19,845 nucleotides of DNA from Pelagibius sp050330205 (GTDB lineage: Bacteria > Pseudomonadota > Alphaproteobacteria > Kiloniellales > Kiloniellaceae). The DNA lies in assembly GCA_050330205.1 (NCBI GenBank), contig JBHJOA010000084.1:1-19845 (forward strand), written 5' to 3'. Below are positions 8,222-16,322 of the stretch, piece by piece (within the stretch, counting starts at the first letter, position 1; each line of letters begins with the position of its first letter). The position numbers were made by a program, and so were the translations under genes. Under the pieces are notes generated by a model. That model searched no databases. It was not told the DNA's origin and worked only from the letters and a program-made list of their open reading frames with translations.

Positions 8222-8269
8222 GGCCCAGTGATTGCGGACCTCAGTGATTCCAGGCCCCAGTGACTCCAG
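8222..8269. repeat. Three tandem 16-bp repeats (CAGTGAYT core)
   Basis: Units at 8222-8237, 8238-8253 and 8254-8269 share the core CAGTGATT/CAGTGACT in exact 16-bp register (cores at 8226, 8242 and 8258). They end 28 bp upstream of the start of the 124-residue gene on the reverse strand. An imperfect hairpin (CCCGGACC and GGTCCCGGG around 8280-8300) follows. The 8195-8363 stretch otherwise shows no gene. Confidence 0.75.
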
Positions 8270-8363
8270 AACCCGGGGGTCCCGGACCCTGAATGGTCCC
8301 GGGGCATAAGTCTGCCGATGAAACCTTAAAGAGAGGTATGCCGGCCGGCGTTGCCGGGGCGCG

Positions 8364-8837
8364 TCAATAATTCACGATGACCAGGTAACCGGCCCGAAAA
8401 ACGCCCGGGAAAGCGCCGGGGAAAGCACCGGGAAAATCGCCCGCCTGGGCGCCGGGCGCGGCCGGCAGGTCGGCGGCGACCCTGACCGTCAGGCGGCCGG
8501 CGGCATCGGTCGCCGGGGTCGGCCCGGCGTCATGGGCGAAGTTGCCCGGGCCGCCCCCCGCGTCGGCGCCGGTCGCGGAGGCCGCGGCGAAGGTAAACGA
8601 AACTGCCGTGTAGGGTGCGGCGGTCACGGTGAAGCTGTCCGCCAGGGTTCCCTCGCCGGCAGCGTCGAAACTCAGCTCGGCGCCCTCACCGGCCGTCACC
8701 GCGGCCGCCTGCTCGATGCGCGCGGCGGCGGCGCCCGGCAGCTCCGCGGCCGGTGCCGGCCATGCCGGTCCCAGGGCCCCCAGGCAAGCCAGCCCAAGCG
8801 CCGCCGGACCTGGCGGGACTTTCCACGACACCTTCAC
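8364..8837 (-). CDS. Exported DUF4402-like beta-sandwich protein
   Basis: I read this from a GTG at 8837 (157 residues), because AGGGAAGG lies at good distance upstream and a signal peptide starts there: KVSWK, a hydrophobic core at 10-26 and a likely cut at APA before Ala31-Glu32. The ATG at 8945 would add 36 residues of unlikely composition in front of the signal peptide. The mature part has the ITAGEGAELSF-type opening, many short Ala/Gly-rich strands and the ending AGYLVIVNY, which resemble the DUF4402 family of secreted or surface beta proteins. Before the last strand is a small repeat, DFPG-AFPG-AFPG-VFRAG, coded by 12-bp tandem units. It is divergent from the exported protein at 9102. 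The function is unknown and the family call is by pattern only. Confidence 0.6.
   Translation of the reverse strand: MKVSWKVPPGPAALGLACLGALGPAWPAPAAELPGAAAARIEQAAAVTAGEGAELSFDAAGEGTLADSFTVTAAPYTAVSFTFAAASATGADAGGGPGNFAHDAGPTPATDAAGRLTVRVAADLPAAPGAQAGDFPGAFPGAFPGVFRAGYLVIVNY
8396..8441. repeat. 12-bp tandem repeat inside the DUF4402-like gene
   Basis: Two near-perfect 12-bp units (8407-8418 and 8419-8430, GGGAAAGCRCCG) are flanked by one degenerate unit on each side. They encode AFPG repeats just before the last beta strand. The in-frame length suggests slippage that changes a surface loop without breaking the frame. Confidence 0.7.
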
Positions 8838-8987
8838 TACGCCCTTCCCTGCGCGGCGGTTTCCTGCCCGGTGCCCCTCGCGCGGGGTTCCGGACGTCGA
8901 CGCCACTTGCCCGCCGATGATGCCGCCGCTCGGCGGCGCGGGCAAGGTCAGGGCGATTTTTCTCCCCTTCCGTTACGGCGGCGGCGC

Positions 8988-8993
8988 TATACT
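8988..8993 (+). promoter_or_regulatory. Possible -10 element (TATACT) for the gene at 9102
   Basis: TATACT matches five of six consensus positions within GC-rich DNA, 109 bp upstream of the ATG. No convincing -35 box is found 16-18 bp upstream, so this is weak. It sits in the 264 bp between two divergent exported-protein genes, where I see no other feature. Confidence 0.3.
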
Positions 8994-9101
8994 CGGCGCC
9001 TCGCCAGGTATCCTGCCTTCCCTGTTCGCCGCCGGCCTTGCGCGCCGGCCGCGCCGGCTGAGCGCCGCTCCGCCGCCGCCAACACAGTGGGAAAACCGTT
9101 C

Positions 9102-9764
9102 ATGCGTGCTTCGTTCCTGGCCTTCGCCGCCGCCATTTGCCTTGCCGCCTGGAGCGCCGCTGCCGGCGCACAGGAGAACAGCCTTCTCGTCGGCGTCTGG
9201 GCCGGCGAGGATCCGGGTTCCGGCGAGCGAGGGGAGATCACCTTCACCGCCCACACCCTGCAGTTCGGCGACGGCGAGCCGGAGATTCCCTACACCGCCG
9301 AGGGCAGCGGCGGGACCTATCTCATCTACATCGGGCCGCCGGGCAACCCGCCGGCGACCTTCACCTTCCGCGACGCCGACCACGCGAGCCTGGCGATACC
9401 CGGCGGGCCGACCCTCCCGCTGGCCCGCGTCGCCACCAGCGCGGCGGCGACGGCGGGCGCCGGGGGCCAGGCCGGGAGCCAGGCCGGGAGCCAGGAAGGT
9501 CACGGCGCCAGCGAAGGCCCCTCGCTGATGGACGAACTGACCGCGGCGCTGGTCCCCCACGGCGTCGATACGCGCTTCGAACCCATGAAGCAGAGCCTGG
9601 AGTCGCTGCTGTCGGCGGGCTGGAAGCTCGACCAGGCGGCCGGCGCCTCGGGCGGTTTCACGCTGCTGCTGACCAAGGGAAGCTCCAACGCGCTCTGCAT
9701 CCTGGTGCCCAAGGATTTGGGTCAGGCCGATACCGCGCTCAGCGACTGCCGCCTGCTGAACTGA
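9102..9764 (+). CDS. Exported two-domain protein of unknown function
   Basis: This 220-residue protein starts with a signal peptide (MRASFLAF, hydrophobic to 22, likely cut at AGA before Gln24). The frame is open farther upstream, but that part is Arg/Pro-rich and non-coding in look, so I place the start at ATG 9102. Residues 27-112 look like a small beta domain (LLVGVWAGEDPGSGERGEITF onward). Residues 113-139 are a Gly/Gln/Ser linker whose DNA holds a direct repeat of GGCCGGGAGCCA near 9469-9493. Residues 140-220 form a second compact domain with SLESLLSAGWKLDQAAGASG and a probable Cys199-Cys216 disulfide. The C-terminal pattern (SGGFTLLLTKG...ALCILVPKD...LSDCRLLN) looks conserved, but I cannot name the family. 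It is likely periplasmic. Confidence 0.72.
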   Translation: MRASFLAFAAAICLAAWSAAAGAQENSLLVGVWAGEDPGSGERGEITFTAHTLQFGDGEPEIPYTAEGSGGTYLIYIGPPGNPPATFTFRDADHASLAIPGGPTLPLARVATSAAATAGAGGQAGSQAGSQEGHGASEGPSLMDELTAALVPHGVDTRFEPMKQSLESLLSAGWKLDQAAGASGGFTLLLTKGSSNALCILVPKDLGQADTALSDCRLLN

Positions 9765-10029
9765 GACGAACGGTCCGCGGCCTTCGGGGGGGGAGCTGCG
9801 GCTCCGTCGGCCCTTCAGCGCGCCAGCGGTTCGCCGCTGTCGCAGGGCTGGCCGATGAGGAAGCGATAGTAAGCGGCGGCGCGGTTCACCAGTGTCCTGT
9901 CCCACCGGTAGCCCTTGCCGCCGGGGCCGGCGCCCCTTAAGACTCCTCGTGGGACATGCAGTATCGCCGATCTTTGCGGCGCCGCCGTCCGGCCCTTGCC
10001 CCTCCATGCCTTGGAAAGAAGCTTCGCCC

Positions 10030-11421
10030 ATGACCTTCGATCTCGCGTCCATCCTGGCCGAACGTCAGGGCGAGAAGTATGCGCTGACCGAGAAGCACCT
10101 GAACGCGCAGCTGGTGCGGGTGCTGAAAACCCTCGGCTACGACGTGAACTTCGCACGCGGCGAGGGCCCGCACCTCTACGACGTCGCCGGGCAGCGCTAC
10201 CTCGACCTGCTGAGCGGCTTCGGCGTCTTCGCCCTGGGGCGCAACCACCCCGCCGTCGCCGCCGCCCTGCGCCAGGTATTGGAAGCGCAGCTGCCGGGCC
10301 TCGTGCAGCTCGACGTCTCGCTGCTCGCCGGCGTGCTGGCCGAGAAGCTGCTGGCGCGGCTGCCGGGCATGGAGCGCATGTTCTTTTGCAACTCCGGCAC
10401 CGAGGCCGTCGAGGCCGCCATCAAGTTCGCCCGCATGGCCACCGGCCGGCCGAAGATCCTCTACTGCGCCAACGCCTTCCACGGCCTCACCTACGGCGCG
10501 CTGTCGCTGAACGGCACGGAGGTGTTCCGCAAGGGCTTCGGCCCGCTGCTGCCGGACTGCGTGAAGATCCCCTTCAACGACCTGCCGGCCCTCGAGGCGG
10601 CGCTGAAGGCCGGTCAGGTCGCCGCCTTCGTTGTCGAGCCGATCCAGGGCAAGGGTGTCTACCTGCCCGACGACGGCTACCTCGCCGACGCGGCGCGCCT
10701 CTGCAGGCGCCACGGCGCGCTCTTCGTCGCCGACGAGATCCAGACCGGCCTCGGCCGCACCGGGCGCTTCATCGCCTGCGAGCACTACGGCGTCGAGCCG
10801 GACATGGTGCTGCTGGCCAAGGCGCTGTCGGGCGGCTACGTGCCGGTCGGCGCCGTCGCCATGCGGCACTGGATCTTCGCCAAGCTGTTCGACCGCATGG
10901 ACCGCGCGCTGGTGCACGGCTCCACCTTCGGCAAGAACGACCTGGCCATGGCCGCCGGCATCGCCACCCTGGAGGTGCTGGAACATGAAAGGCTGGTCGA
11001 GCGCGCGGCGGACACCGGTCGGGCGCTATTGAACGATCTCAATGGGTTGGCCACCAAACATGAACTCCTGAAGGAAGTTCGCGGCAAGGGCCTGATGATC
11101 GGCCTGGAGTTCGGGCCGCCGAAGAGCCTGAAGCTGAAAGCCGCCTGGCACCTGATGGATTCCGCGCGCCGCGGCCTGTTCTGCCAGATGATCCTGATCC
11201 CGCTGCTGCGCGACCACCAGGTGCTCTGCCAGGTCGCCGGCGACGACAACTACATCATCAAGCTTTTACCGGCACTTACCATCGACGACACCGACCGGCA
11301 GTGGATCGTCTCCGCCTTCGACGACGTCATCGGCGACTGCCACCAGATCGGCGGCGCGGTCTGGGACCTCGGCCGCTCGCTGGCCAAGCACGGCCTCAAG
11401 GCCAAGGCTGGCGTGGCGTAG
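10030..11421 (+). CDS. Class III (PLP-dependent) aminotransferase, HpnO/ornithine-aminotransferase-like
   Basis: This 463-residue enzyme of the acetylornithine/ornithine aminotransferase superfamily uses pyridoxal phosphate. It shows YLDLLSGFGVFALGRNHP, MFFCNSGTEAVEAAIKFAR (cofactor phosphate cup), FHGLTYGALSLNG, VEPIQGKG, DEIQTGLGRTG with Asp235 contacting the pyridine nitrogen, and LLAKALSGGYVPVG with Lys264 as the Schiff-base lysine. The opening LTEKHLNAQLVRVLKTLGYDV and the late VRGKGLMIGLEFGPPKSLKLKAAW match a subgroup I associate with hopanoid-type aminotransferases (HpnO). No hopanoid genes are in the window, so the substrate stays open. ATG 10030 is preferred; a GGAAAG site lies a little far upstream, and ATG 10006 is a weaker option. 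The 3' end overlaps the convergent protease-like gene by 26 bp. Confidence 0.9.
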   Translation: MTFDLASILAERQGEKYALTEKHLNAQLVRVLKTLGYDVNFARGEGPHLYDVAGQRYLDLLSGFGVFALGRNHPAVAAALRQVLEAQLPGLVQLDVSLLAGVLAEKLLARLPGMERMFFCNSGTEAVEAAIKFARMATGRPKILYCANAFHGLTYGALSLNGTEVFRKGFGPLLPDCVKIPFNDLPALEAALKAGQVAAFVVEPIQGKGVYLPDDGYLADAARLCRRHGALFVADEIQTGLGRTGRFIACEHYGVEPDMVLLAKALSGGYVPVGAVAMRHWIFAKLFDRMDRALVHGSTFGKNDLAMAAGIATLEVLEHERLVERAADTGRALLNDLNGLATKHELLKEVRGKGLMIGLEFGPPKSLKLKAAWHLMDSARRGLFCQMILIPLLRDHQVLCQVAGDDNYIIKLLPALTIDDTDRQWIVSAFDDVIGDCHQIGGAVWDLGRSLAKHGLKAKAGVA

Positions 11422-12355
11422 CAGGCGGCGGCGCGGCGTCGATGCGGTGGACGACGCCGGCGGTCAGGAGTTCGCCGGGCGTCGGAAACCACAGGCCCTC
11501 GCGCGGCATCACGAAAACCCGCTCGCGGAACGCCGCCGTAACGCCCTGCTCCGCGTAGAATTCGAGGTCTCGCTGCATCTCGGCCGCCGGGTCGGCCAGG
11601 TAGGCGGGATAGTCCGCATCCAGCCAATGCTGATGGAAGCCGAGCCGGCCGTGCGGGCCCAGGCTGCGCGTGCGCCCGGCGATGAAGGCGGTGGTGCAGG
11701 CCGAGTTGCAGCGCCCGAAGACGTAGGTGTCGAGCCCGCGTTGCTGCACCAGCATGGCGACGCCGCGACCTTCGAAGACCTGGCCGCCGGGGCTGTCGAG
11801 CGTAATGGCGCGGATGCCGGGATGCTCGTCCAGCAGCGCCGCCAGCTTGCGGGTGACGCCGAGTTCGAAGCTGCCGGCGAAGTGCAGCAGCCCGGGCGCC
11901 GCCGCATCCAGCCGCAGCTCGTAGCGGGCGGCGCGGGCACGCTCCCAGGCCAGATAGTCCGGCTCTCCCTCCAATGGCTGGAACAGCCGCAGGAAGGCGC
12001 CGATGGCGCTGACCAGCGTGAGCGCCACCGCGGCGGCGATGGCGAGATAGATTACCAGCAGCAGGCCGCTGGCGCCGAAGTTGCTCTGGTAGGCGTCGCA
12101 GGCGCGCACCACGCCGACGATCTGCCAGGCGAAGACCGCCAGGTGGCAGACCGCGAAGAAGACGACGGTGAGGGCGGCGACCGTCGCCGGATCTTCGACG
12201 AAGGGCGGCCGGGTGAAGCGGTCGAGCCCGAGGATGGCCGCACGCAGCAGCACCAGGTTCACCCAGAACGACCAGGCGAGCGATTGACGGCCCTGCCAGT
12301 GATCGCGCAGGTAGCTGCCAAGAGTACGGACCTGCCGCGGCGACGCGTCGGTCAT
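11396..12355 (-). CDS. Membrane-anchored ClpP/crotonase-fold serine hydrolase
   Basis: From ATG 12355, which has GGGGAGA five bases upstream, the protein is 319 residues long; an earlier in-frame ATG at 12379 lacks that support. Three membrane segments (about 28-46, 60-83 and 96-122) precede a soluble domain. That domain contains ITLDSPGGQVFEGRGVAMLV (185-204; SPGG would form the oxyanion hole), RCNSACTTAFIAGRTR (215-230; Ser218 in the position of the ClpP-like nucleophile) and GRLGFHQHW (236-244; His241 as a candidate base). The layout is that of the small, poorly studied ClpP-like membrane proteases of proteobacteria rather than ClpP itself. The active site probably faces the periplasm or the membrane surface; the substrate is unknown. 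It stands alone, convergent with the aminotransferase and divergent from the PAS_5 gene. Confidence 0.82.
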   Translation of the reverse strand: MTDASPRQVRTLGSYLRDHWQGRQSLAWSFWVNLVLLRAAILGLDRFTRPPFVEDPATVAALTVVFFAVCHLAVFAWQIVGVVRACDAYQSNFGASGLLLVIYLAIAAAVALTLVSAIGAFLRLFQPLEGEPDYLAWERARAARYELRLDAAAPGLLHFAGSFELGVTRKLAALLDEHPGIRAITLDSPGGQVFEGRGVAMLVQQRGLDTYVFGRCNSACTTAFIAGRTRSLGPHGRLGFHQHWLDADYPAYLADPAAEMQRDLEFYAEQGVTAAFRERVFVMPREGLWFPTPGELLTAGVVHRIDAAPPPATPRQPWP

Positions 12356-12517
12356 GGCGTCTCCCCCTGCTTCGCGCAAATGCTACCAGATGCGGGCGGG
12401 GGTGGCCCGGACTAAGCCTCCTTGCCTCCTTGCCGCGCCCGGGGGCATGCAGCCTGTGGTCGGATTGCCACCCAATCGCCCAAGAATTGCCGCAAACGCC
12501 AACCTATCTTAAGGGCT

Positions 12518-13045
12518 ATGAGGCTACACCTGCCGCCAATGCCCGAGGATTTTGCCTTCTCCCTGCCCGCCGACGCCGCGCCGAAGATCAAGGCGCTCTA
12601 CGACTATTGGCAGTCGATTCACCCGCCCGGCGGCGGCCTGCCGGGGCGGCGCCATCTCGATCCTCTCGACATCCCCGAGCTGCTGCCCAACATCTGGATG
12701 ATCGACGTGAAGCGCAGCCCCCAGGGAGGCGTCGCCTTGCGCTTCCGGTTCCGCCTGGTCGGCACCGAGATCGTGAAGTTCACCGGGCGCGACGTCACCG
12801 GCTCCTGGCTCGACCAGGTCTATCCCGACTACGAGAACACCGCGGCCTTCCGCGCCCACCGCGACTGCGCGGAGCATGGCGTGCCGGGTTATCGCAAGAG
12901 CGGCGTGCTGTCCAACCCCGGGCGCACCTTCATCGAGGCCGAGCGCCTCTCCCTGCCGCTGGCCGAGGACGGCCGCCGGGTCGGCATCTTGCTGGTGATG
13001 ACGCTTTACCGTGGCGAACCGCCACGGCCGCGCGGCAGGATGTAG
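12518..13045 (+). CDS. PAS_5-domain protein
   Basis: This 175-residue, single-domain protein carries the PAS_5 signature: LPGRRHLDPLDIPELLPNIW (41-60), IDVKRSPQGGVALRFRFRLVG (62-82), TEIVKFTGRDVTGSWLDQVYP (83-103) and ILLVMTLYR near the end. The pattern is frequent in Rhodospirillales and Rhizobiales, where many such proteins have no output domain, as here. It probably senses a small ligand or acts as an adaptor. The start is ATG 12518, preceded closely by AAGGG; ATG 12539 is an alternative. The frame is open upstream, but that sequence is not protein-like. Its 3' end lies 11 bp from the convergent dnaE2 stop. The 162 bp upstream contain a duplicated CCTCCTTG and nothing else I recognise. Confidence 0.88.
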   Translation: MRLHLPPMPEDFAFSLPADAAPKIKALYDYWQSIHPPGGGLPGRRHLDPLDIPELLPNIWMIDVKRSPQGGVALRFRFRLVGTEIVKFTGRDVTGSWLDQVYPDYENTAAFRAHRDCAEHGVPGYRKSGVLSNPGRTFIEAERLSLPLAEDGRRVGILLVMTLYRGEPPRPRGRM

Positions 13046-13056
13046 CGGCGGCCGTT

Positions 13057-16000
13057 TCAGTGAAAGTCGCGTGACTTCGGCATCGGGTTGACGTCGCGCG
13101 GATGACGGCGGATGTCGGCCCGGATGTCCGGACGCCCGTCGGGTCTGGGATCGCGGGTCGGGCGCTTCACCTCGTCGGCGCGCGCCGGGTCTGGCTTCAG
13201 ACCGGCGAGGCGGCTGGTCATGTCGGCCAGTTCCTCGGCGACCACGTGGATCACCAGGCCCTCGCGCTGCAGCCTGCCCTTGACCGCCAGCAGGCTCGCC
13301 TTCAGCACCACGGCGCGGTAGCGCTCGAAGACCGCCGGCCAGACGATGACGTTGGCGACGCCGGTCTCGTCCTCAAGGGTGGCGAAGATGACGCCGCTGG
13401 CGCTGCCCGGGCGCTGGCGCACCAGCACCAGGCCGGCGACCTGCACGCGGCTGCCCGGCTTCAACTCGGCGAGGCGCATGGACTCGACGACGCCCTCTGC
13501 GGCCAAGCCCTCGCGCAGGAAGGCCAGTGGATGCGCCTTCAGGGAGAAGCGCAGGGCGAGGTAGTCGTCGACCACGTGTTCGCTCAATCCCATCTTCGGC
13601 AGCGTGACTTCCGGCTCGGCGCCGCGGTCCTCGATGCCGGCGGCGGCGAAGAGCGGCAGCGGCGCGGATTTCTTCCTCTCGCCGGGCAGGCGCTTCACCG
13701 CCCAGAGCGCCTCGCGCCGCGCCAGGCCCTGGGAGCGGAAGGCATCGGCGCGCGCCAGGGCTTCCAGCGCAAGGGGCTTCAGGCCGGCGCGGCGCCACAG
13801 CGAAAGCGGATCGGGATAGCGCCCTTCTGTCCCGGGCCCGCGCGCGGCGACCAGGGCCTGCGCGTCTTCCTCGGCGAAGCCCCTCACCTGGCGCAGGCCG
13901 AGACGCAGCGCATGGCCGTTTCCATCTGAGGCCGGCTCCAGGGTGCAGTCCCAGTCACTCGAGTTGACGTCGGGCGCGCGGATCTCGACACCGTGCTCGC
14001 GGGCGTCGCGGATGAGCTGGGCCGGCGCGTAGAAGCCCATGGGCTGGCTGTTCAGCAGCGAAGCCGCGAAGACTGCCGGGTAGTGGTGCTTCATCCAGGC
14101 GGAGACATAGACCAGCAGCGCAAAGCTCGCCGCGTGGCTCTCGGGAAACCCATAGGTGCCGAAGCCCTCGATCTGCTTGAAGCAGCGCTCGGCGAAGTCC
14201 GCGTCGTAGCCGCGCACGACCATGCCCTGGATGAACTTGTCGCGGAAGGTGTGGATGGTCCCCAGGCGCTTGAAGGTCGCCATGGCGCGGCGCAGGCGGT
14301 CGGCCTCGGCCGGCGGGAAGCCGGCACCGACGATGGCGATCTGCATGGCCTGCTCCTGGAACAGCGGCACGCCGAGGGTCTTGCCCAGCACCCGGCGCAG
14401 CTCCTCCGAGGGATAGTCGACGCGCTCCTTGCCGTCGCGGCGGCGCAGGTAGGGATGCACCATGTCGCCCTGGATCGGCCCCGGCCGCACGATGGCCACC
14501 TCGATGACGAGGTCGTAGAAGTTGCGCGGCTTCAGGCGCGGCAGCATCGACATCTGGGCGCGGCTTTCGACCTGGAACACGCCGATGGAATCGGCGCGGC
14601 AGAGCATGTCGTAGACGGCGGGGTCCTCGGCCGGCACCGTCGCCAGGGCGAGGTCGCGGCCGTAGTGGCGCCGCAGCAGATCGAAGCCCTTGCGCAGGCA
14701 GGTCAGCATGCCGAGCGCCAGCACGTCGACCTTGAGGATGCCGAGGGCGTCGAGGTCGTCCTTGTCCCACTCGATGACGGTGCGGTCCGCCATCGCCGCG
14801 TTCTCGATCGGCACGACCTCGCAGAGCGGGCTCTGCGTCATCACGAAGCCGCCGACGTGCTGGGAGAGGTGGCGCGGGAAGCCGATCAGCATATGGGTCA
14901 GCGCCAGCGCCTGGGCGAGGCGGCGGTCGCCGGGATCGAGGCCGAGTTCGCGCACCGAGGACTCCTCGACGCCCTCGCGGCTCCAGCTCCAGGTGTTGGT
15001 GGCCAGCGCGGCGATGGTGTCGGCGGAGAGCCCCATGGCCTTGCCGACCTCGCGCAGGGCGCCGCGCGAGCGGTAGCAGATGACGGTGGCGGTCAGCGCC
15101 GTGCGCTCGCGGCCGTACTTGGCGTAGATGTACTGCATCACCTCCTCGCGGCGCTCGTGCTCGAAGTCGACGTCGATGTCCGGCGGCTCCTGGCGCTCGG
15201 CGGAGACGAAGCGCTCGAACAGCAGGTCCATGCGCGCCGGGTCGACCTCGGTGATGCCGAGGCAGAAGCAGACGGCGGAGTTGGCCGCCGAGCCGCGGCC
15301 CTGGCAGAGGATGCCGCGCGAACGCGCGAAGCGGACCGTGTCCTCGACCGTCAGGAAGTAGGGCGCGTAGCCGAGCCGGCCGATGAGGTCCAGCTCGTGG
15401 CGCAGCGCGGCCCGCACGCGCGCCGGCACGCCTTCCGGATAGCGGTGGCGCACGCCGATCCAGGTGAGATGTTCCAACTCCGCCTGCGGCGTGCGGCCAC
15501 CGGTGGTCAGTTCTTCCGGGTAGTCGTGGCGCAGTTCGTCGAGGGAGAAGCTGCAGCGCCGGGCGATCTCCAGGGTATTGGCGAGGGCCTCGGGACAGGC
15601 GCGGAAGAGGTGCGCCATGTCCTCCGGCCGCTTCAGATGGCACTCGGCATTGGCCTCCAGCAGGTAGCCGGCGCTGTCGATGGTGCAGTGCTCGCGGATG
15701 CAGGTGACGACGTCGAGCAGCGGCTTGCGGCCGGCCTCGTGCAGGCGCACGTCGTTGCAGGCGGCAAGGCCGGCGCCGGCGGATCGCGCCAGGGCCGCGA
15801 GGGCGGCGAGGCGGCGCGCGTCGTCACCGCGGTAGAGCGCGTGGGCGCCGAGATAGCTGTCGCGCGGATAGGCCGCCGCGAGTTGGCGCAGCGCGTCTTC
15901 GTAGTTTCCTTCGGGAAGGACGACGAAGACCTGGCCTTCGCCGTGGTCGAGGAGTTCCTGGAACGAGAACAGGCAGCCGCCCTTCTCGGCGCGGCGCTTG

Positions 16001-16311
16001 CCGAGCGTGAGCAGGCGGCAAAGCCGCGCGTAGGCGGCGCGGTCGCTCGGAAAGCAGAGGACTTCCGATCCGTTTGTGGGCACCAGGCGCGCGCCGACCA
16101 GCAGCTGGATGCCGACCTCCTTGGCCGCCACATGGGCGCGCACCACCCCGGCCAGGGAATTGCGGTCGGCGATCGCCACCGCCGGCAGCCCGAGCGCCGC
16201 GGCCCCCAGCACCAACTCCTCCGGGTGCGAGCCCGAGCGCAGGAAGGAGTAGTTGCTGGTCACCTCAAGCGGGACGTAGCTGGGGGGTGAGGGCGTTCTA
16301 GGTTTCGGCAT
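13057..16311 (-). CDS. dnaE2: Error-prone DNA polymerase DnaE2 (ImuC)
   Basis: This 1084-residue C-family polymerase performs translesion synthesis with ImuA and ImuB during the SOS response. The PHP domain starts at EVTSNYSFLRSGSHPEEL (16-33). The palm holds CQGRGSAANS (336-345), PPDIDVDFEHERREE (376-390) with Asp380 and Asp382 as metal ligands, and ILKVDVLALGML (525-536) with Asp529 as the third. QHVGGFVMTQSPL, FQEQAMQIAIVGAGF and FGTYGFPESHAASFALLVY are family-typical. The C-terminal OB fold is visible (GSRVQVAGLVLVRQRPGSASG), and the protein ends in PKSRDFH as many DnaE2 proteins do. Repeat copy A ends 11 bp before the ATG, so the leader is repeat-derived. The N-terminal codons for RTPSPPS also resemble the repeat's CCCTCACCC end, so residues 1-10 may be recent. 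dnaE2 is separated from imuB by the DUF559/repeat insert. Confidence 0.97.
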   Translation of the reverse strand: MPKPRTPSPPSYVPLEVTSNYSFLRSGSHPEELVLGAAALGLPAVAIADRNSLAGVVRAHVAAKEVGIQLLVGARLVPTNGSEVLCFPSDRAAYARLCRLLTLGKRRAEKGGCLFSFQELLDHGEGQVFVVLPEGNYEDALRQLAAAYPRDSYLGAHALYRGDDARRLAALAALARSAGAGLAACNDVRLHEAGRKPLLDVVTCIREHCTIDSAGYLLEANAECHLKRPEDMAHLFRACPEALANTLEIARRCSFSLDELRHDYPEELTTGGRTPQAELEHLTWIGVRHRYPEGVPARVRAALRHELDLIGRLGYAPYFLTVEDTVRFARSRGILCQGRGSAANSAVCFCLGITEVDPARMDLLFERFVSAERQEPPDIDVDFEHERREEVMQYIYAKYGRERTALTATVICYRSRGALREVGKAMGLSADTIAALATNTWSWSREGVEESSVRELGLDPGDRRLAQALALTHMLIGFPRHLSQHVGGFVMTQSPLCEVVPIENAAMADRTVIEWDKDDLDALGILKVDVLALGMLTCLRKGFDLLRRHYGRDLALATVPAEDPAVYDMLCRADSIGVFQVESRAQMSMLPRLKPRNFYDLVIEVAIVRPGPIQGDMVHPYLRRRDGKERVDYPSEELRRVLGKTLGVPLFQEQAMQIAIVGAGFPPAEADRLRRAMATFKRLGTIHTFRDKFIQGMVVRGYDADFAERCFKQIEGFGTYGFPESHAASFALLVYVSAWMKHHYPAVFAASLLNSQPMGFYAPAQLIRDAREHGVEIRAPDVNSSDWDCTLEPASDGNGHALRLGLRQVRGFAEEDAQALVAARGPGTEGRYPDPLSLWRRAGLKPLALEALARADAFRSQGLARREALWAVKRLPGERKKSAPLPLFAAAGIEDRGAEPEVTLPKMGLSEHVVDDYLALRFSLKAHPLAFLREGLAAEGVVESMRLAELKPGSRVQVAGLVLVRQRPGSASGVIFATLEDETGVANVIVWPAVFERYRAVVLKASLLAVKGRLQREGLVIHVVAEELADMTSRLAGLKPDPARADEVKRPTRDPRPDGRPDIRADIRRHPRDVNPMPKSRDFH

Positions 16312-16322
16312 GGGAGCGGCGT

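Noticed and set aside
8532..9101. Upstream extension of the exported protein starting at 9102
   Set aside because: The frame is open, but the extra residues are Arg/Gly-rich and would put the clear signal peptide in mid-protein.
9774..9815. Terminator after the exported protein gene
   Set aside because: GAGC/GCTC and GGCC/GGCC pairings are visible, but there is no stable continuous stem and no T run.
13993..16290. Plus-strand 765-codon frame
   Set aside because: It is antisense to dnaE2, whose motifs are unmistakable.
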